In this document: positions 19,111 through 27,518 of the stretch, in pieces
How the letters are laid out: the number at the start of each line of letters is the position of its first letter
Position numbering within the stretch: the first letter of the stretch is position 1
DNA from: Geminocystis herdmanii PCC 6308
GTDB lineage: Bacteria > Cyanobacteriota > Cyanobacteriia > Cyanobacteriales > Cyanobacteriaceae
NCBI RefSeq assembly: GCF_000332235.1
Contig: NZ_CM001775.1
Span: 3,312,704 to 3,376,703 of the forward strand
Direction: 5' to 3'
DNA length: 64,000 nt
Notes under the pieces: model-generated
The model's database searches: none
Seen by the model: the letters and a program-made list of their open reading frames with translations, nothing else
Told to the model about the DNA's origin: nothing
Translations under genes and position numbers: made by a program

Positions 19111-20865
19111 GTGGATTTTTTGAAAGAAATATACCCTTTAACCGATTTTGTCACCGAAGAAGAAGTCACCGAAAAAGAGATTGTTACCTATTATTATGAG
19201 GGAATTTGCCCAAAAACAGGGGAAAATCTGCAGTTACCTCGTACTATTTTGACGGAAAAAGTCGCCCTGAGTTTATGTCGTCAACTGAAAAACACTTCCT
19301 TTAACAGTGTGAAAGGAAAAATGTTAGGTGTCTTAATTGTCAAAGATAAACAAGGCAAATTAGGAGTGATTAAAGCCTTTTCGGGATTGCTTAATGGAAA
19401 AAAAGATGTTGATGGTTGGGTGTCTCAAATTTCTGGTAACTCTTTGATTGCCTTAGCAGAAAACCTCACTATTAAAGAGTTAGACAAGATTAAATTAGAT
19501 ATTCTCACCCTCGAAAATCTGCCTTTGCGTCAAGATTATCAACAATTATCTTTAGAATATCAACAGCAATGGGAGGATTTAAAAGTTATTCATCGTCAAC
19601 GTAAGGAAATTCGAGATAAAAAGCGTTTTTTTCTTAATATGTCTGAAAATCCAGAGTTATGCTTTGTCATGGTGTCTTTATTGATTATAAGTCTCACCCA
19701 AAGGTGCAAAGGTGCAAAGTTGTTGTTTCTCTTATTTTCTCAGAAGGCTATAAGTACTAAAATTGATGATTTACAGCAGGAAAGTCGCAAAGATGATTGG
19801 GAAAGCCGTACTTTTAAGCATCAATGGCGAGAAAGATTACATCCGTTAGAAATACAAGTTAATGAAGCTGATAACAAAATTAAGCGACTTAAACAACGGC
19901 GTAAGGAGTTATCTCGACAGTTACAGGCACAAATGCAAACTGCTTATACTATTACTAATTTTGCTGGGGATAGTTTAAGTGTTGGTTCATTGTTAGGTAA
20001 GGCTTTTATTCCTACTGGTACTGGTGATTGTTGTGTTCCTAAACTTTTACATTATGCCGCTATTCATTTTCTGCAACCGATGGCGATGGCTGAGTTTTGG
20101 TGGGGGGAGTCTTCTCCTAATGGGGAAAGGGTTGAAGGTTTCTTTTATGGGGCTTGTCTCGATCGATGTCAACCCTTAATGGGCTTTCTTTTGTCGGGTT
20201 TACCTACTGTCACTTCTGTTAATCAATTTCCATCAATCCCGATTATTTACGAAGACGAATGGCTATTAGTGGTTAATAAACCTAGTGGTTTGTTGTCAGT
20301 ATCGGGTAGAGGAAGCCAAAAATTTGATAGTGTAGAGTCTCGTTTTAGACAGATTGCCACGGATAAATCTAATTTTCAGTTTACAACAGTTCATAGATTA
20401 GATCAAGATACTTCGGGTATATTAATTTTGGCAAAAACCCAAGATGCTTATATCCATCTTTGTCAACAATTTGCCCAAAGAAAGGTGAAAAAAGTCTATG
20501 AAGCTATCTTAAATGGTGTTGTTTCTACTCCCCAAGGTGTCATTGATTTACCTTTATGGGGTAATCCTTTCACTCGTCCTCGTCAAGAGGTTAATTCTCT
20601 TCATGGCAAACCCTCTGTTACTCATTTTCAGGTGATGACGATCGAAAATAATGAAACAAGATTAGAGTTAAAACCGATTACGGGAAGGACTCACCAATTA
20701 AGAGTCCATTGTTTGGAAGGTTTAGGTTTTCCCATTAAGGGCGATCGACTTTATGACTCTTTACAGGATAATAGTTGTAGATTGTCTCTCCACGCACGAG
20801 AAATTACTTTCCTTCATCCCTATACTCAAAATATTTTACATCTCCAAACCATCACTCCTTTTTAG
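19111..20865 (+). CDS. RluA-family pseudouridine synthase with long N-terminal extension
   Basis: A 584-aa protein that would convert uridine to pseudouridine in rRNA or tRNA. The catalytic domain is C-terminal (about residues 380-580), with the RluA motif VHRLDQDTSGILILAKT, whose Asp is the nucleophile, NKPSGLLSVSGRG before it and PITGRTHQLRVHC after it. The N-terminal 370 residues form a cyanobacterium-type extension with a predicted coiled coil (NKIKRLKQRRKELSRQLQAQ). Around residues 190-213 a repeat-like insertion (LTQRCKGAKLLFLLFSQKA) interrupts the helical region. The start is GTG at 19111, chosen because the open frame begins there; an alternative is not obvious. RNA target is unknown. 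Confidence 0.85.
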   Translation: MDFLKEIYPLTDFVTEEEVTEKEIVTYYYEGICPKTGENLQLPRTILTEKVALSLCRQLKNTSFNSVKGKMLGVLIVKDKQGKLGVIKAFSGLLNGKKDVDGWVSQISGNSLIALAENLTIKELDKIKLDILTLENLPLRQDYQQLSLEYQQQWEDLKVIHRQRKEIRDKKRFFLNMSENPELCFVMVSLLIISLTQRCKGAKLLFLLFSQKAISTKIDDLQQESRKDDWESRTFKHQWRERLHPLEIQVNEADNKIKRLKQRRKELSRQLQAQMQTAYTITNFAGDSLSVGSLLGKAFIPTGTGDCCVPKLLHYAAIHFLQPMAMAEFWWGESSPNGERVEGFFYGACLDRCQPLMGFLLSGLPTVTSVNQFPSIPIIYEDEWLLVVNKPSGLLSVSGRGSQKFDSVESRFRQIATDKSNFQFTTVHRLDQDTSGILILAKTQDAYIHLCQQFAQRKVKKVYEAILNGVVSTPQGVIDLPLWGNPFTRPRQEVNSLHGKPSVTHFQVMTIENNETRLELKPITGRTHQLRVHCLEGLGFPIKGDRLYDSLQDNSCRLSLHAREITFLHPYTQNILHLQTITPF

Positions 20866-21016
20866 CTCTAGAAACTTTCATTTTCTATCAAATTTTTAGA
20901 TTAAGATGTTGAGATATTGGAAAGGGTGTTAGGGAGATTTTCATTTTTTTTATTTAGCTACCTTTTTCTCTCATTTTTTCCCTAACTTTATCTTTTAATC
21001 TTTATTGATGAATCAT

Positions 21017-21190
21017 TTATTTAGCTTTCCAAGTGCCACCATAACGATAAAATTTGTTATCTTTAGCTAATAATTTCCAACAATTTGGACAAACCATAAT
21101 CCATTTTTGACTATCATCATATTGAATACGATAACGAATTAATACTAAGTTACTACAATGATCACAATTTTTAGATTTTTTTGAACTCAT
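21017..21190 (-). CDS. Small zinc-ribbon protein (57 aa)
   Basis: A 57-codon gene. The product MSSKKSKNCDHCSNLVLIRY has a first CxxC (Cys9-Cys12), and VCPNCW gives a second CxxC (Cys34-Cys37), forming one zinc ribbon. It ends in YRYGGTWKAK. Small proteins with this layout and the GGTWK ending are, to my knowledge, conserved in cyanobacteria without assigned function. Start ATG at 21190. It is on minus, upstream of a GIDE-like membrane protein gene only in coordinates; both genes are on minus and could be read separately. Confidence 0.75.
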   Translation of the reverse strand: MSSKKSKNCDHCSNLVLIRYRIQYDDSQKWIMVCPNCWKLLAKDNKFYRYGGTWKAK

Positions 21191-21255
21191 AGGATAATTT
21201 AACTAACAAAAGTTTCACCATTAATGAAATGAGTCTGTTTTGATGAATTTTTTGA

Positions 21256-21942
21256 TTAGGAAAAAAGTTGTTCGATCGAATACCAGATTAATGCCATACT
21301 GATATAAATACCAAATAATCCTCCAAAAGTAAATAAAATAATTCCATATATTTGATAGGCTAAAGAATCAGATATTTTACTTGCAACAAAAATTTTTTGT
21401 TGATTAATTATTTCCACTTTTCCCCATATCACAATTTTATCTTGAGGGAATAATATTTTTTCTGTGACAGATAGATTTTTCTGCGTTGTTTTTCCAAAAA
21501 CTTGTTGTAAAAAAACCTTTGTACGATCGTCACTCCAAGATTTAATCAGATTTTGATGATCATTGAAATAGTTATGATCAAAAAGTTCAATATTTGAGTG
21601 GTTAATCTCAATGTTAATTTTACCAGTTCGATCGACTATGGTAATCAAGTCTTTTGACTGAAAAGATTTTTTGATAGTACTATGAGTACCTGTGCTAGTA
21701 GAATGAATACTATATATTTGTACTTGCCATAACAAACATTGAGTATTGGTAATCAGACTTGAGATTAACGGATTATTTTGCTTAAGTTTACCACTAATTC
21801 TGGCTAAATATCCTTTTTTGAGTTGAGAAATCGATCGTTTAGGATATTTATATAAGTATTGAAATCGATGCCAAGCCTCAATAATGGCACTAAAAGTCAT
21901 CAAAAATGCCAATAAACCTACCAACAGTAAGATTATACTCAT
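21256..21942 (-). CDS. GIDE-like membrane protein
   Basis: A 228-aa protein with an N-terminal transmembrane helix (about 3-22) and a C-terminal one (about 195-222). Between them is a soluble domain with a GKLKQNNPLISSLITNTQCLLWQVQIY pattern (a Gly-start strand, Pro, then Cys-x-x-W), the arrangement of the GIDE/MUL1-type domain found in cyanobacterial and plastid membrane proteins. No RING domain is present, so a ubiquitin role does not apply. I do not recognise a function. It lies 13 bp downstream of phoU on minus, so the two are probably co-transcribed. Confidence 0.6.
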   Translation of the reverse strand: MSIILLLVGLLAFLMTFSAIIEAWHRFQYLYKYPKRSISQLKKGYLARISGKLKQNNPLISSLITNTQCLLWQVQIYSIHSTSTGTHSTIKKSFQSKDLITIVDRTGKINIEINHSNIELFDHNYFNDHQNLIKSWSDDRTKVFLQQVFGKTTQKNLSVTEKILFPQDKIVIWGKVEIINQQKIFVASKISDSLAYQIYGIILFTFGGLFGIYISMALIWYSIEQLFS

Positions 21943-21955
21943 TCATTCGTCATTT

Positions 21956-22621
21956 TCAATTTCGTTGTCCTGTTACAATATATGATACTCTCTGAGCGAT
22001 ATTCGTAGCATGATCAGCCATTCTCTCTAAATGACGAATAGCAAGGGTTAGTAGCACGATCGGCTCAACGACTCCTTTTACATCTCGTTGATAAGCCAAT
22101 TTTTGATATAAACGTTCATAGGCATTATCCACAGTATCATCAAGGAGTTTAATTTTTTCCCCAGCTTCTCCATCCAGTTCACTTAAAGCTACCATAGTTT
22201 TAGCTAACATAATTTGTGCTTGGCTCGACATAATCGCCAACTCAGGCATACAAGGATGAGGAGGATAAAGTACTAATTTAAGAGCAATATTCCCTAAATC
22301 TTCCGCATAATCACCGATTCTTTCCAAATCTCGTACTAACTGCATAAAAGCACTTAAAATTCTCAAATCTTGCGCCACGGGAGCTTGTAGAGTTAAAATA
22401 CTAGCACAGTGCATTTCTATATCTCGATAATATCGATCGATCTCCCGATCTTGTGCTTTAATGATTTCTACAGCTTCGAGATCACCTTCAAATAAGGCTT
22501 TATGACTATAACGAAAAGATTCCTCTACTAATGCCCCCATTCTCAGGACATCTTGAGCGACTTTACTGGTACGTCTTTGTAATTGAGTACCTTCGCCAAT
22601 CAGTTGATGTGATAACGCCAC
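21956..22621 (-). CDS. phoU: Phosphate signalling complex protein PhoU
   Basis: A 221-aa cytoplasmic protein that restrains the Pst phosphate transporter and the PHO two-component system when phosphate is sufficient. It consists of two similar three-helix repeats, each with a metal-binding ExxxD-type motif: LVRDLERIGDYAEDLGNIA in the first and AIRHLERMADHATNIAQRV in the second. Length is normal. No pst or pho genes are close. The GIDE-like gene follows 13 bp downstream. Its start ATG is at 22621; the upstream 183 bp contains heptamer repeats. Confidence 0.95.
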   Translation of the reverse strand: MALSHQLIGEGTQLQRRTSKVAQDVLRMGALVEESFRYSHKALFEGDLEAVEIIKAQDREIDRYYRDIEMHCASILTLQAPVAQDLRILSAFMQLVRDLERIGDYAEDLGNIALKLVLYPPHPCMPELAIMSSQAQIMLAKTMVALSELDGEAGEKIKLLDDTVDNAYERLYQKLAYQRDVKGVVEPIVLLTLAIRHLERMADHATNIAQRVSYIVTGQRN

Positions 22622-22804
22622 TTACTTTTACCCCCTACTAATAGCATAATCATTATAGCAATGAAATCTCAGTAATTAATGAAAAGGTGTTAGGTTTTAG
22701 ATTTTAGGAATTAACAAACAATTAACAATTAACACCTCCATTTACTATTTACTATTCATTATCCATTTTCCCAGCAATTCTCAATTCTTCATTCTTCATT
22801 ATCT

Positions 22805-23611
22805 ATGATTCACGGTTTTATTCCTCCAGAAAGATTTTTTGCCTATTTGACATGGCAGGAAATAGATCAAATGTCTGACAAAAAAAATACTGTTGTTATT
22901 CAGCCGATAGGTGCGATCGAACAGCATGGTTATCATTTACCCTTAGTAGTAGATTCAGCTATTAGTCAGGGTGTCTTAGGTAAGGCTTTAAATCAGTTAG
23001 AAGATGACATACCAGCCTTTGCCATGCCTACTTTATACTACGGTAAATCTAACGAACATGAAGGCTTTGCTGGTACAATTAGTTTATCTGCTAATACCCT
23101 ATATTCCCTTATCGAAGAAACCGCTATTAGTATCTATCAAGCAGGTTTTCGTAAATTAATATTAATGAATTCTCATGGTGGACAACCACAAATCATGGAA
23201 ATTCTGGGGAGAGACTTACATCAAAAATATCCAGATTTCTGGGTTTTTCCTTTTTTTACATGGAGAGTGCCAAATATTACGAACGATTTATTAACAGCAG
23301 AAGAAATAGAGTTAGGTATTCACGCAGGGGATGCAGAAACCAGTTTAATGTTAGCACTGTTGCCCGATCGAGTCAAAATGGATTTAGCAGTAAAAGAATA
23401 TCCTCGCAATCTTGCCCCTAATAGTCTTTTGTCGATGGAAGGGCAATTACCTTTTCCATGGTTAACCAAAGATGTTAGTGAAAGTGGCGTTATGGGAGAT
23501 GCCACCGTTGCGACGAAAGAAAAGGGCGATCGAATTTTAGACTCTTTAGCTCAAGGTTGGGTTAAAGTCATTAAAGATGTCTATAATTTTCAGTATGAAC
23601 AAACTGCCTAA
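22805..23611 (+). CDS. Creatininase-family amidohydrolase
   Basis: A 268-aa member of the creatininase/creatinine amidohydrolase superfamily, metal-dependent enzymes acting on cyclic amides; some, such as FAPy deformylase and MftE, have specialised roles. Metal-ligand motifs are visible: QPIGAIEQHGYHLPL with the conserved Glu-Gln-His-Gly, LVVDSAI, MNSHGGQPQ and the C-terminal HAGDAETS. Length fits. Physiological substrate is unknown; nothing in the neighbourhood (phoU, tRNA-Ser) points to one. Start ATG at 22805 follows a heptamer repeat array. Confidence 0.87.
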   Translation: MIHGFIPPERFFAYLTWQEIDQMSDKKNTVVIQPIGAIEQHGYHLPLVVDSAISQGVLGKALNQLEDDIPAFAMPTLYYGKSNEHEGFAGTISLSANTLYSLIEETAISIYQAGFRKLILMNSHGGQPQIMEILGRDLHQKYPDFWVFPFFTWRVPNITNDLLTAEEIELGIHAGDAETSLMLALLPDRVKMDLAVKEYPRNLAPNSLLSMEGQLPFPWLTKDVSESGVMGDATVATKEKGDRILDSLAQGWVKVIKDVYNFQYEQTA

Positions 23612-23702
23612 ATCTTCATTGGAATGTAACGAAGCAATTTTAAGCAATCTCTTAACATGATCAGAAAAAATTTTTATTAACTTTTAATAGTTAATTTTGA
23701 AA

Positions 23703-23789
23703 CGGAGAGGGAGGGATTCGAACCCTCGTTGAAGTTACCCCCAAACAGCATTTCCAGTGCTGCGCCTTCAACCGCTCGGCCACCTCTCC
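23703..23789 (-). tRNA. tRNA-Ser (anticodon GGA)
   Basis: On the minus strand GGAGAGG (acceptor) is followed by TGGCCGAGCGG (D arm) and then the anticodon stem-loop CAGCA-CTGGAAA-TGCTG, giving anticodon GGA. A long variable arm typical of class II tRNA-Ser follows, then the T arm GAGGG-TTCGAAT-CCCTC, the acceptor partner CCTCTCC and discriminator G. CCA is not encoded. Length is 87 nt. Confidence 0.97.
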
Positions 23790-23866
23790 AAATGATGACA
23801 CAATTAATAATTATATCTAAGTTTTTTTTTTTTGTCAAGGTGTTTCTGTTGACCTAGGGGGTGTCA

Positions 23867-24202
23867 TTAAGTAAAATGAAACCATAAAAATTCTGTATCA
23901 GGTTGATGTGAGATAATTCTCACCTCTTTTTCTCCTTGAATACTAGCACCATCTCCTGCTTTTAAGGTAGTATGATCGATCGAAACCTCCCCTTTAATTA
24001 TTTGAATCCAACCATAATCATCATCATCAAAGGTATAGTTTATAGTTTCTCCCGTTTTCAGAATTGAAGCAAATAAATTGACTTTTTGATGAATAGTTAA
24101 AGAATTTTCTCTACCATCAGCCGAAGCTAATAAACATAATTTTCCTTGTTTATCTTCCACAGAAAAAGATTTTTGCTTATAACTAGGAGGTAAATTTTTA
24201 GC
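23867..24202 (-). pseudogene. Pirin family gene, 3' part (disrupted)
   Basis: The C-terminal cupin half of a pirin-like protein (AKNLPPSYKQKSFSVEDKQG onward, ending in TEFLWFHFT). Its frame continues that of the 5' part at 25630-25998 once the inserted element (24203-25629) is removed: the join reads IIPDS-AKNLPPSYKQ. The internal ATG at about 24160 could still allow translation of a 97-aa fragment, but a functional pirin is unlikely. Confidence 0.85.
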
Positions 24203-24346
24203 TCTTCGGCGAGAAGCCCCACGCCGTAAACACGAAAGAAAATCACTACGTTTCGGCGTGGGATGAATCGCCGTCCAGATTTATTTGCACAAATCAGAAA
24301 TTTATGTTATTCTGTATCTAGGTAAAAAATAAATTCACCTAAGACA

Positions 24347-25581
24347 ATGATCAACTTGAACTACGAATACCGCATCTATCCAGAGCCATCACCGGAGGAA
24401 ACCCTCTTGCGGTGGCTTTTTGCGTGTCGTCAAGTTTATAATTATTGTCTGGCAGAACGAAAAGATTGGATAAAATCAAGGAAGTCTCCCATTGATCAAT
24501 GTTCGTTGGTTAATGAGTATATTATTCCTGCGCAAACGAAATATCCCGACTATTACTACCAAAAGCGACAACTAACGGAAGCTAAGAAAACAAATCCTGA
24601 ATTAAAGGAAGTTCCATCTCAAGTTCTCCAAGAGGTTGTTGGCAAAGTCGATAAGGCTTTCAGGTCTTTTCATAATAGAGGGTATGGGTTTCCCCGTTTC
24701 CGCAAAAGGATTCGCTCAATGGTGTTTCCCCAATTCAAAACTAATCCTATTGTTGGTAATCAAATCAAACTACCAAAGATAGGCGATATTGAGATTAATT
24801 TGCATCGACCGATTCCCGAAGGATTTGTAGTTAAGCAAGTCCAAGTAGTGAATAAAGCATCGGGTTGGTATGTCATTTGTACAATCCAGTCTGAGGGGAA
24901 TATCCCAGACCCTATTCCAGATTTGTCTTATTCTAGTCTAGGCATAGATTTGGGATTCTCCAGTCTTATAGCTACATCGAGAAATGAGATTATTGATAGA
25001 CCTAAATTCCTGATTGCTCTACAAAGCAAGTTGACATCACTGCAACGTGAGCTAAAAGACAAAGTAAAAGGGTCTAATAATTGGAAAAAAGCCTGTAAGA
25101 AAATTGTACAGTTACATGAATATATCCATCGAGTCAGGAAAGATTATCATTTTAAACTAGCTCATTATTTGTGTGATCAAGCTAAAATGATCTTCATTGA
25201 AGCAATAGACTTTAAGTCATGGGGAAGAGGGATGTTGCGTAAGCACTCCCTAGACTTTGCTTTTGGTGCTTTTGTCGATATTCTGACTCTAGTGGCGAAA
25301 AAAAGAGACGTATATCTTCTAAAAGTTGATAAGGATTATACGTCTCAAACTTGTCCAAATTGCAATACTCTTACTGGGAAAAAGAGTTGAAAGAACGAGT
25401 CCATTGTTGTTCTGAGTGCGGTTTTACGATTGATCGTGACGTAGCCGCCGCTATGGTAATAGAACAACGTGGGTTAACAGCCGTTGGGCAGACGGTGTTG
25501 CAGTCTGTGGAGGATCGTGGTATCGGGGCTGTGGAGAAATCGACAGCTAGAACCACCCGAAGAAGCAGAAAATCCAAGTAG
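24347..25581 (+). pseudogene. tnpB: RNA-guided endonuclease TnpB, frameshifted
   Basis: The first frame (24347-25390, 347 aa) carries the N-terminal OrfB helix-turn-helix region, RuvC-I GIDLGFSSL (Asp about residue 201), RuvC-II IFIEAIDFKSWGRG (Glu about 285) and the first zinc-finger pair CPNC. It then stops at TGA 25388. The second frame, from about 25385 to 25581, supplies the remaining zinc finger CSECG and RuvC-III DRDVAAAMV. A single missing A in the run GGGAAAAAGAG explains the break. Without frameshifting the product lacks the third catalytic Asp. A -1 slip at AAAAAG would restore the full protein, so programmed frameshifting is possible but unproven. Confidence 0.85.
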
Positions 25582-25629
25582 CGATATTTGGAAGCCCACG
25601 TCTGTACCGTAGGTCAGCGTGGGAGTGTC
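25500..25629 (+). ncRNA. Candidate right-end omega RNA of the tnpB element
   Basis: Known TnpB systems transcribe a guide RNA from the 3' end of tnpB and the right end of the element, with the guide taken from flanking DNA. Here the tnpB 3' end overlaps sequence that ends in a GTACCGTAGG-containing hairpin and AGTGTC at 25629. The guide would begin at ACTATCAGG, in the pirin gene. This is assigned by position and hairpin only. Confidence 0.35.
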
Positions 25630-25998
25630 ACTATCAGGTATAATCCAAATTTGTAGTAAATGGACAGCATCAGTACTAGAATGATTATACTCACTATGTT
25701 TAATTCCCGTACCAGCGCTCATTCTTTGCACCTCCCCCGCTGGGATGGTTTCTTCATTGCCGATGCTATCTTTATGGGCTAACACTCCTTTAATTACATA
25801 AGTAACAATTTCCATGTCTTGATGCCCATGAGTGCCAAAACCCTTACTAGGGGAGATAATATCTTCATTTATAACTAATAAATTACCAAATCCTGTGTAT
25901 CGAGGATCATAATAACTACCAAAAGAAAAAGTATGTTTGGTGTCTAACCAACCAAAATTGAGATTTCCTCTTTCATCTGAAGGGCGAATTGTAATCAT
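25630..25998 (-). pseudogene. Pirin family gene, 5' part (disrupted)
   Basis: The N-terminal cupin half of a pirin-like protein: ITIRPSDERGNLNFGWLDTKHTFSFG, then the metal-site motif GFGTHGHQDMEIVTY and GVQ-like GEVQRMSAGTGIKHSEYNH, ending at IIPDS. Translation then runs into the inserted element and stops in it. Pirins bind a metal (often iron) with a His/Glu set, and some show quercetinase activity; this gene cannot make the full protein. The ATG at 25998 is the normal start. Confidence 0.87.
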
Positions 25999-26389
25999 TT
26001 ATTTATCCTCGCTAATAATTTCTTTAACCTAAGCCTTTGTCGTTACCAATTTTTGCTCAGTTTTTTTTACTCTTATAGGGATATTAACAGTTATTTTTAG
26101 ATCGATCGAACTGTTAAACATCACCTCTGGGGTGTTGATAACAATACTTTGATTAATTGGGCGTTGCCTCATCGTCTTTTGATGAATGAAGGTTTTAAGG
26201 CTTTAGCTGTTAGGCAATAGGGAAACTCCTAAGATAATTAGAATTGATGAGTTTTCCATTTAATCTTCTCAATTCTCAATTCTCCATTTTCCATTTTCAA
26301 TTCTCAATTCTCAATTCTCAATTCTCATAACTCTTTTCTGATAAAATCTTAATGAAATTTTAAAATATGTAAATAAACTTAACAATATA
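25999..26389 (+). other. Intergenic region with possible gene remnant
   Basis: A stop-free stretch at 26101-26220 encodes IDRTVKHHLWGVDNNTLINW and ends in RQ-stop, with no start codon; it could be the tail of a decayed gene, but I recognise no family. From 26265 to 26330 there is a TTCTCAA/CTCAATT heptamer array. The last 60 bp before ycf39 probably hold its promoter. No tRNA or clear structure is visible. Confidence 0.3.
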
Positions 26390-27361
26390 ATGAAAATTTT
26401 AATAGTGGGTGGTACAGGTACACTAGGCAGACAAATTGTCCGCCATGCCATTGATAAGAATTACGAAGTACGTTGTTTAGTAAGAAATAATGGAAAAGCT
26501 AGTTTTTTAAAGGAATGGGGTGCAGAATTAGTCAAAGGTGATCTTTGTAACCCAAAAAGTTTAACATCAGCTTTAGAAGGGGTAGATATTGTCATTGATG
26601 CTGCCACAGCAAGAGCTACAGATTCTCTCAGAATCCAAGAAGTGGATTGGCAGGGTAAACTAAATTTGATTGCAGCGTCAAAACAAGCAAATATTAAACG
26701 TTATATTTTCTTTTCTATTCTTAATGCTAAGGATTTTGATAATGTACCTTTAATGAATATTAAGCATTGTACTGAGTTATTTTTACAAGAATGCGGTTTA
26801 GACTATACTATTCTCAGGTTGGCTGGATTTATGCAGGGTTTAATCGGTCAATATGGTATTCCTATTCTTGATAATCAAGCGGTGTGGGTAAGTGGTGAAA
26901 ATACTCCTATCGCTTATATGAATACTCAAGATATTGCTAAATTTGCTATTAAAGCGATCGAAATCCCTGATACTAATAATAATATATACCCTGTGGTGGG
27001 AACTCGATCGTGGACTGGGGAGCAAATTATTGAGCTTTGTGAGCGATTATCAGGCAAACAAGCCAAGATTTCTCGGATTCCCTTAAATTTACTTCGCTTT
27101 TTGCGTGGTTTTACCCGTTGGTTTAAATGGACTCTCAATATTTCTGATAGACTAGCCTTTGGGGAAGTGTTAGCTAGTGGTAAACCTATGAATGCGGATA
27201 TGACAGAAATCTATCAAACTTTTCAGCTTAATCCCCAAGAAACTACTACTTTAGAAGCCTATATGCAAGAATATTTCGATCGAATTATGAAGAAAATCAA
27301 AGAAATCGATTACGAAAAAAGTAAAATGAAGAAACGCAAGAAAAACAGCTTCTTTAAATAA
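26390..27361 (+). CDS. ycf39: Photosystem II assembly factor Ycf39 (NmrA-like, atypical SDR)
   Basis: A 323-aa protein that in cyanobacteria binds high-light-inducible proteins and helps insert chlorophyll into newly made D1 during PSII assembly (HCF244 in plants). The NAD(P)-binding Rossmann motif is ILIVGGTGTLGRQIVRHA. Family signatures include WGAELVKGDLCNPKSL, IDAATARATDSL, CGLDYTILRLAGFMQGLIGQY and TLEAYMQEYFDRI near the C-terminus. The SDR Tyr-x3-Lys catalytic pair is absent, as in Ycf39. Length is normal and the C-terminus is lysine-rich. It starts with ATG at 26390. It is followed by a heptamer array and sufS on plus. Confidence 0.93.
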   Translation: MKILIVGGTGTLGRQIVRHAIDKNYEVRCLVRNNGKASFLKEWGAELVKGDLCNPKSLTSALEGVDIVIDAATARATDSLRIQEVDWQGKLNLIAASKQANIKRYIFFSILNAKDFDNVPLMNIKHCTELFLQECGLDYTILRLAGFMQGLIGQYGIPILDNQAVWVSGENTPIAYMNTQDIAKFAIKAIEIPDTNNNIYPVVGTRSWTGEQIIELCERLSGKQAKISRIPLNLLRFLRGFTRWFKWTLNISDRLAFGEVLASGKPMNADMTEIYQTFQLNPQETTTLEAYMQEYFDRIMKKIKEIDYEKSKMKKRKKNSFFK

Positions 27362-27419
27362 ATGGAAAATGGAGAATGGAAAATGGAAAATGAAAAACTC
27401 CGAAAATATTTAAAATTTA

Positions 27420-27517
27420 TGAGTTTTTAATTTTCAATTCTCATTCTTAATTCTTAATTCTCATTCTTAATTCCTAATTCTTAATTCTTAATTCTTAATT
27501 CTTAATTCTTAATTCTT
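27420..27517. repeat. TTAATTC heptamer array directly before sufS
   Basis: More than a dozen near-perfect copies of TTAATTC, some as TCATTCT, occupy about 27430-27515 and end within a few bases of the sufS ATG at 27519. No normal ribosome binding site is visible between array and start. The position means the array occupies the 5' untranslated region. Confidence 0.85.
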
Positions 27518-27518
27518 T

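Larger units (their letters stand above)
24203..25629 (+). mobile_element. IS200/IS605-superfamily element with tnpB only, inserted in a pirin gene
   Basis: About 1427 bp between the two pirin halves. The left end carries a hairpin in which CCCACGCCG (24219-24227) faces CGGCGTGGG near 24256. The right end carries a smaller hairpin with CCCACG near 25594 and CGTGGG near 25619. No tnpA is present, so this is an IS1341-like, non-autonomous type. There is no target duplication, as expected for this superfamily; the uninterrupted site reads ATTTTTAGC-ACTATC, so TTTTAGC abuts the left end. One base of uncertainty exists at the junction because C is shared. Confidence 0.88.

Noticed and set aside
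25351..25581. Separate 76-aa protein downstream of tnpB
   Set aside because: It is the frameshifted C-terminus of TnpB (second zinc-finger half and RuvC-III).
26101..26220. Stop-free 39-codon stretch ending in RQ-stop
   Set aside because: No start codon and no family recognised; kept only as a possible remnant.
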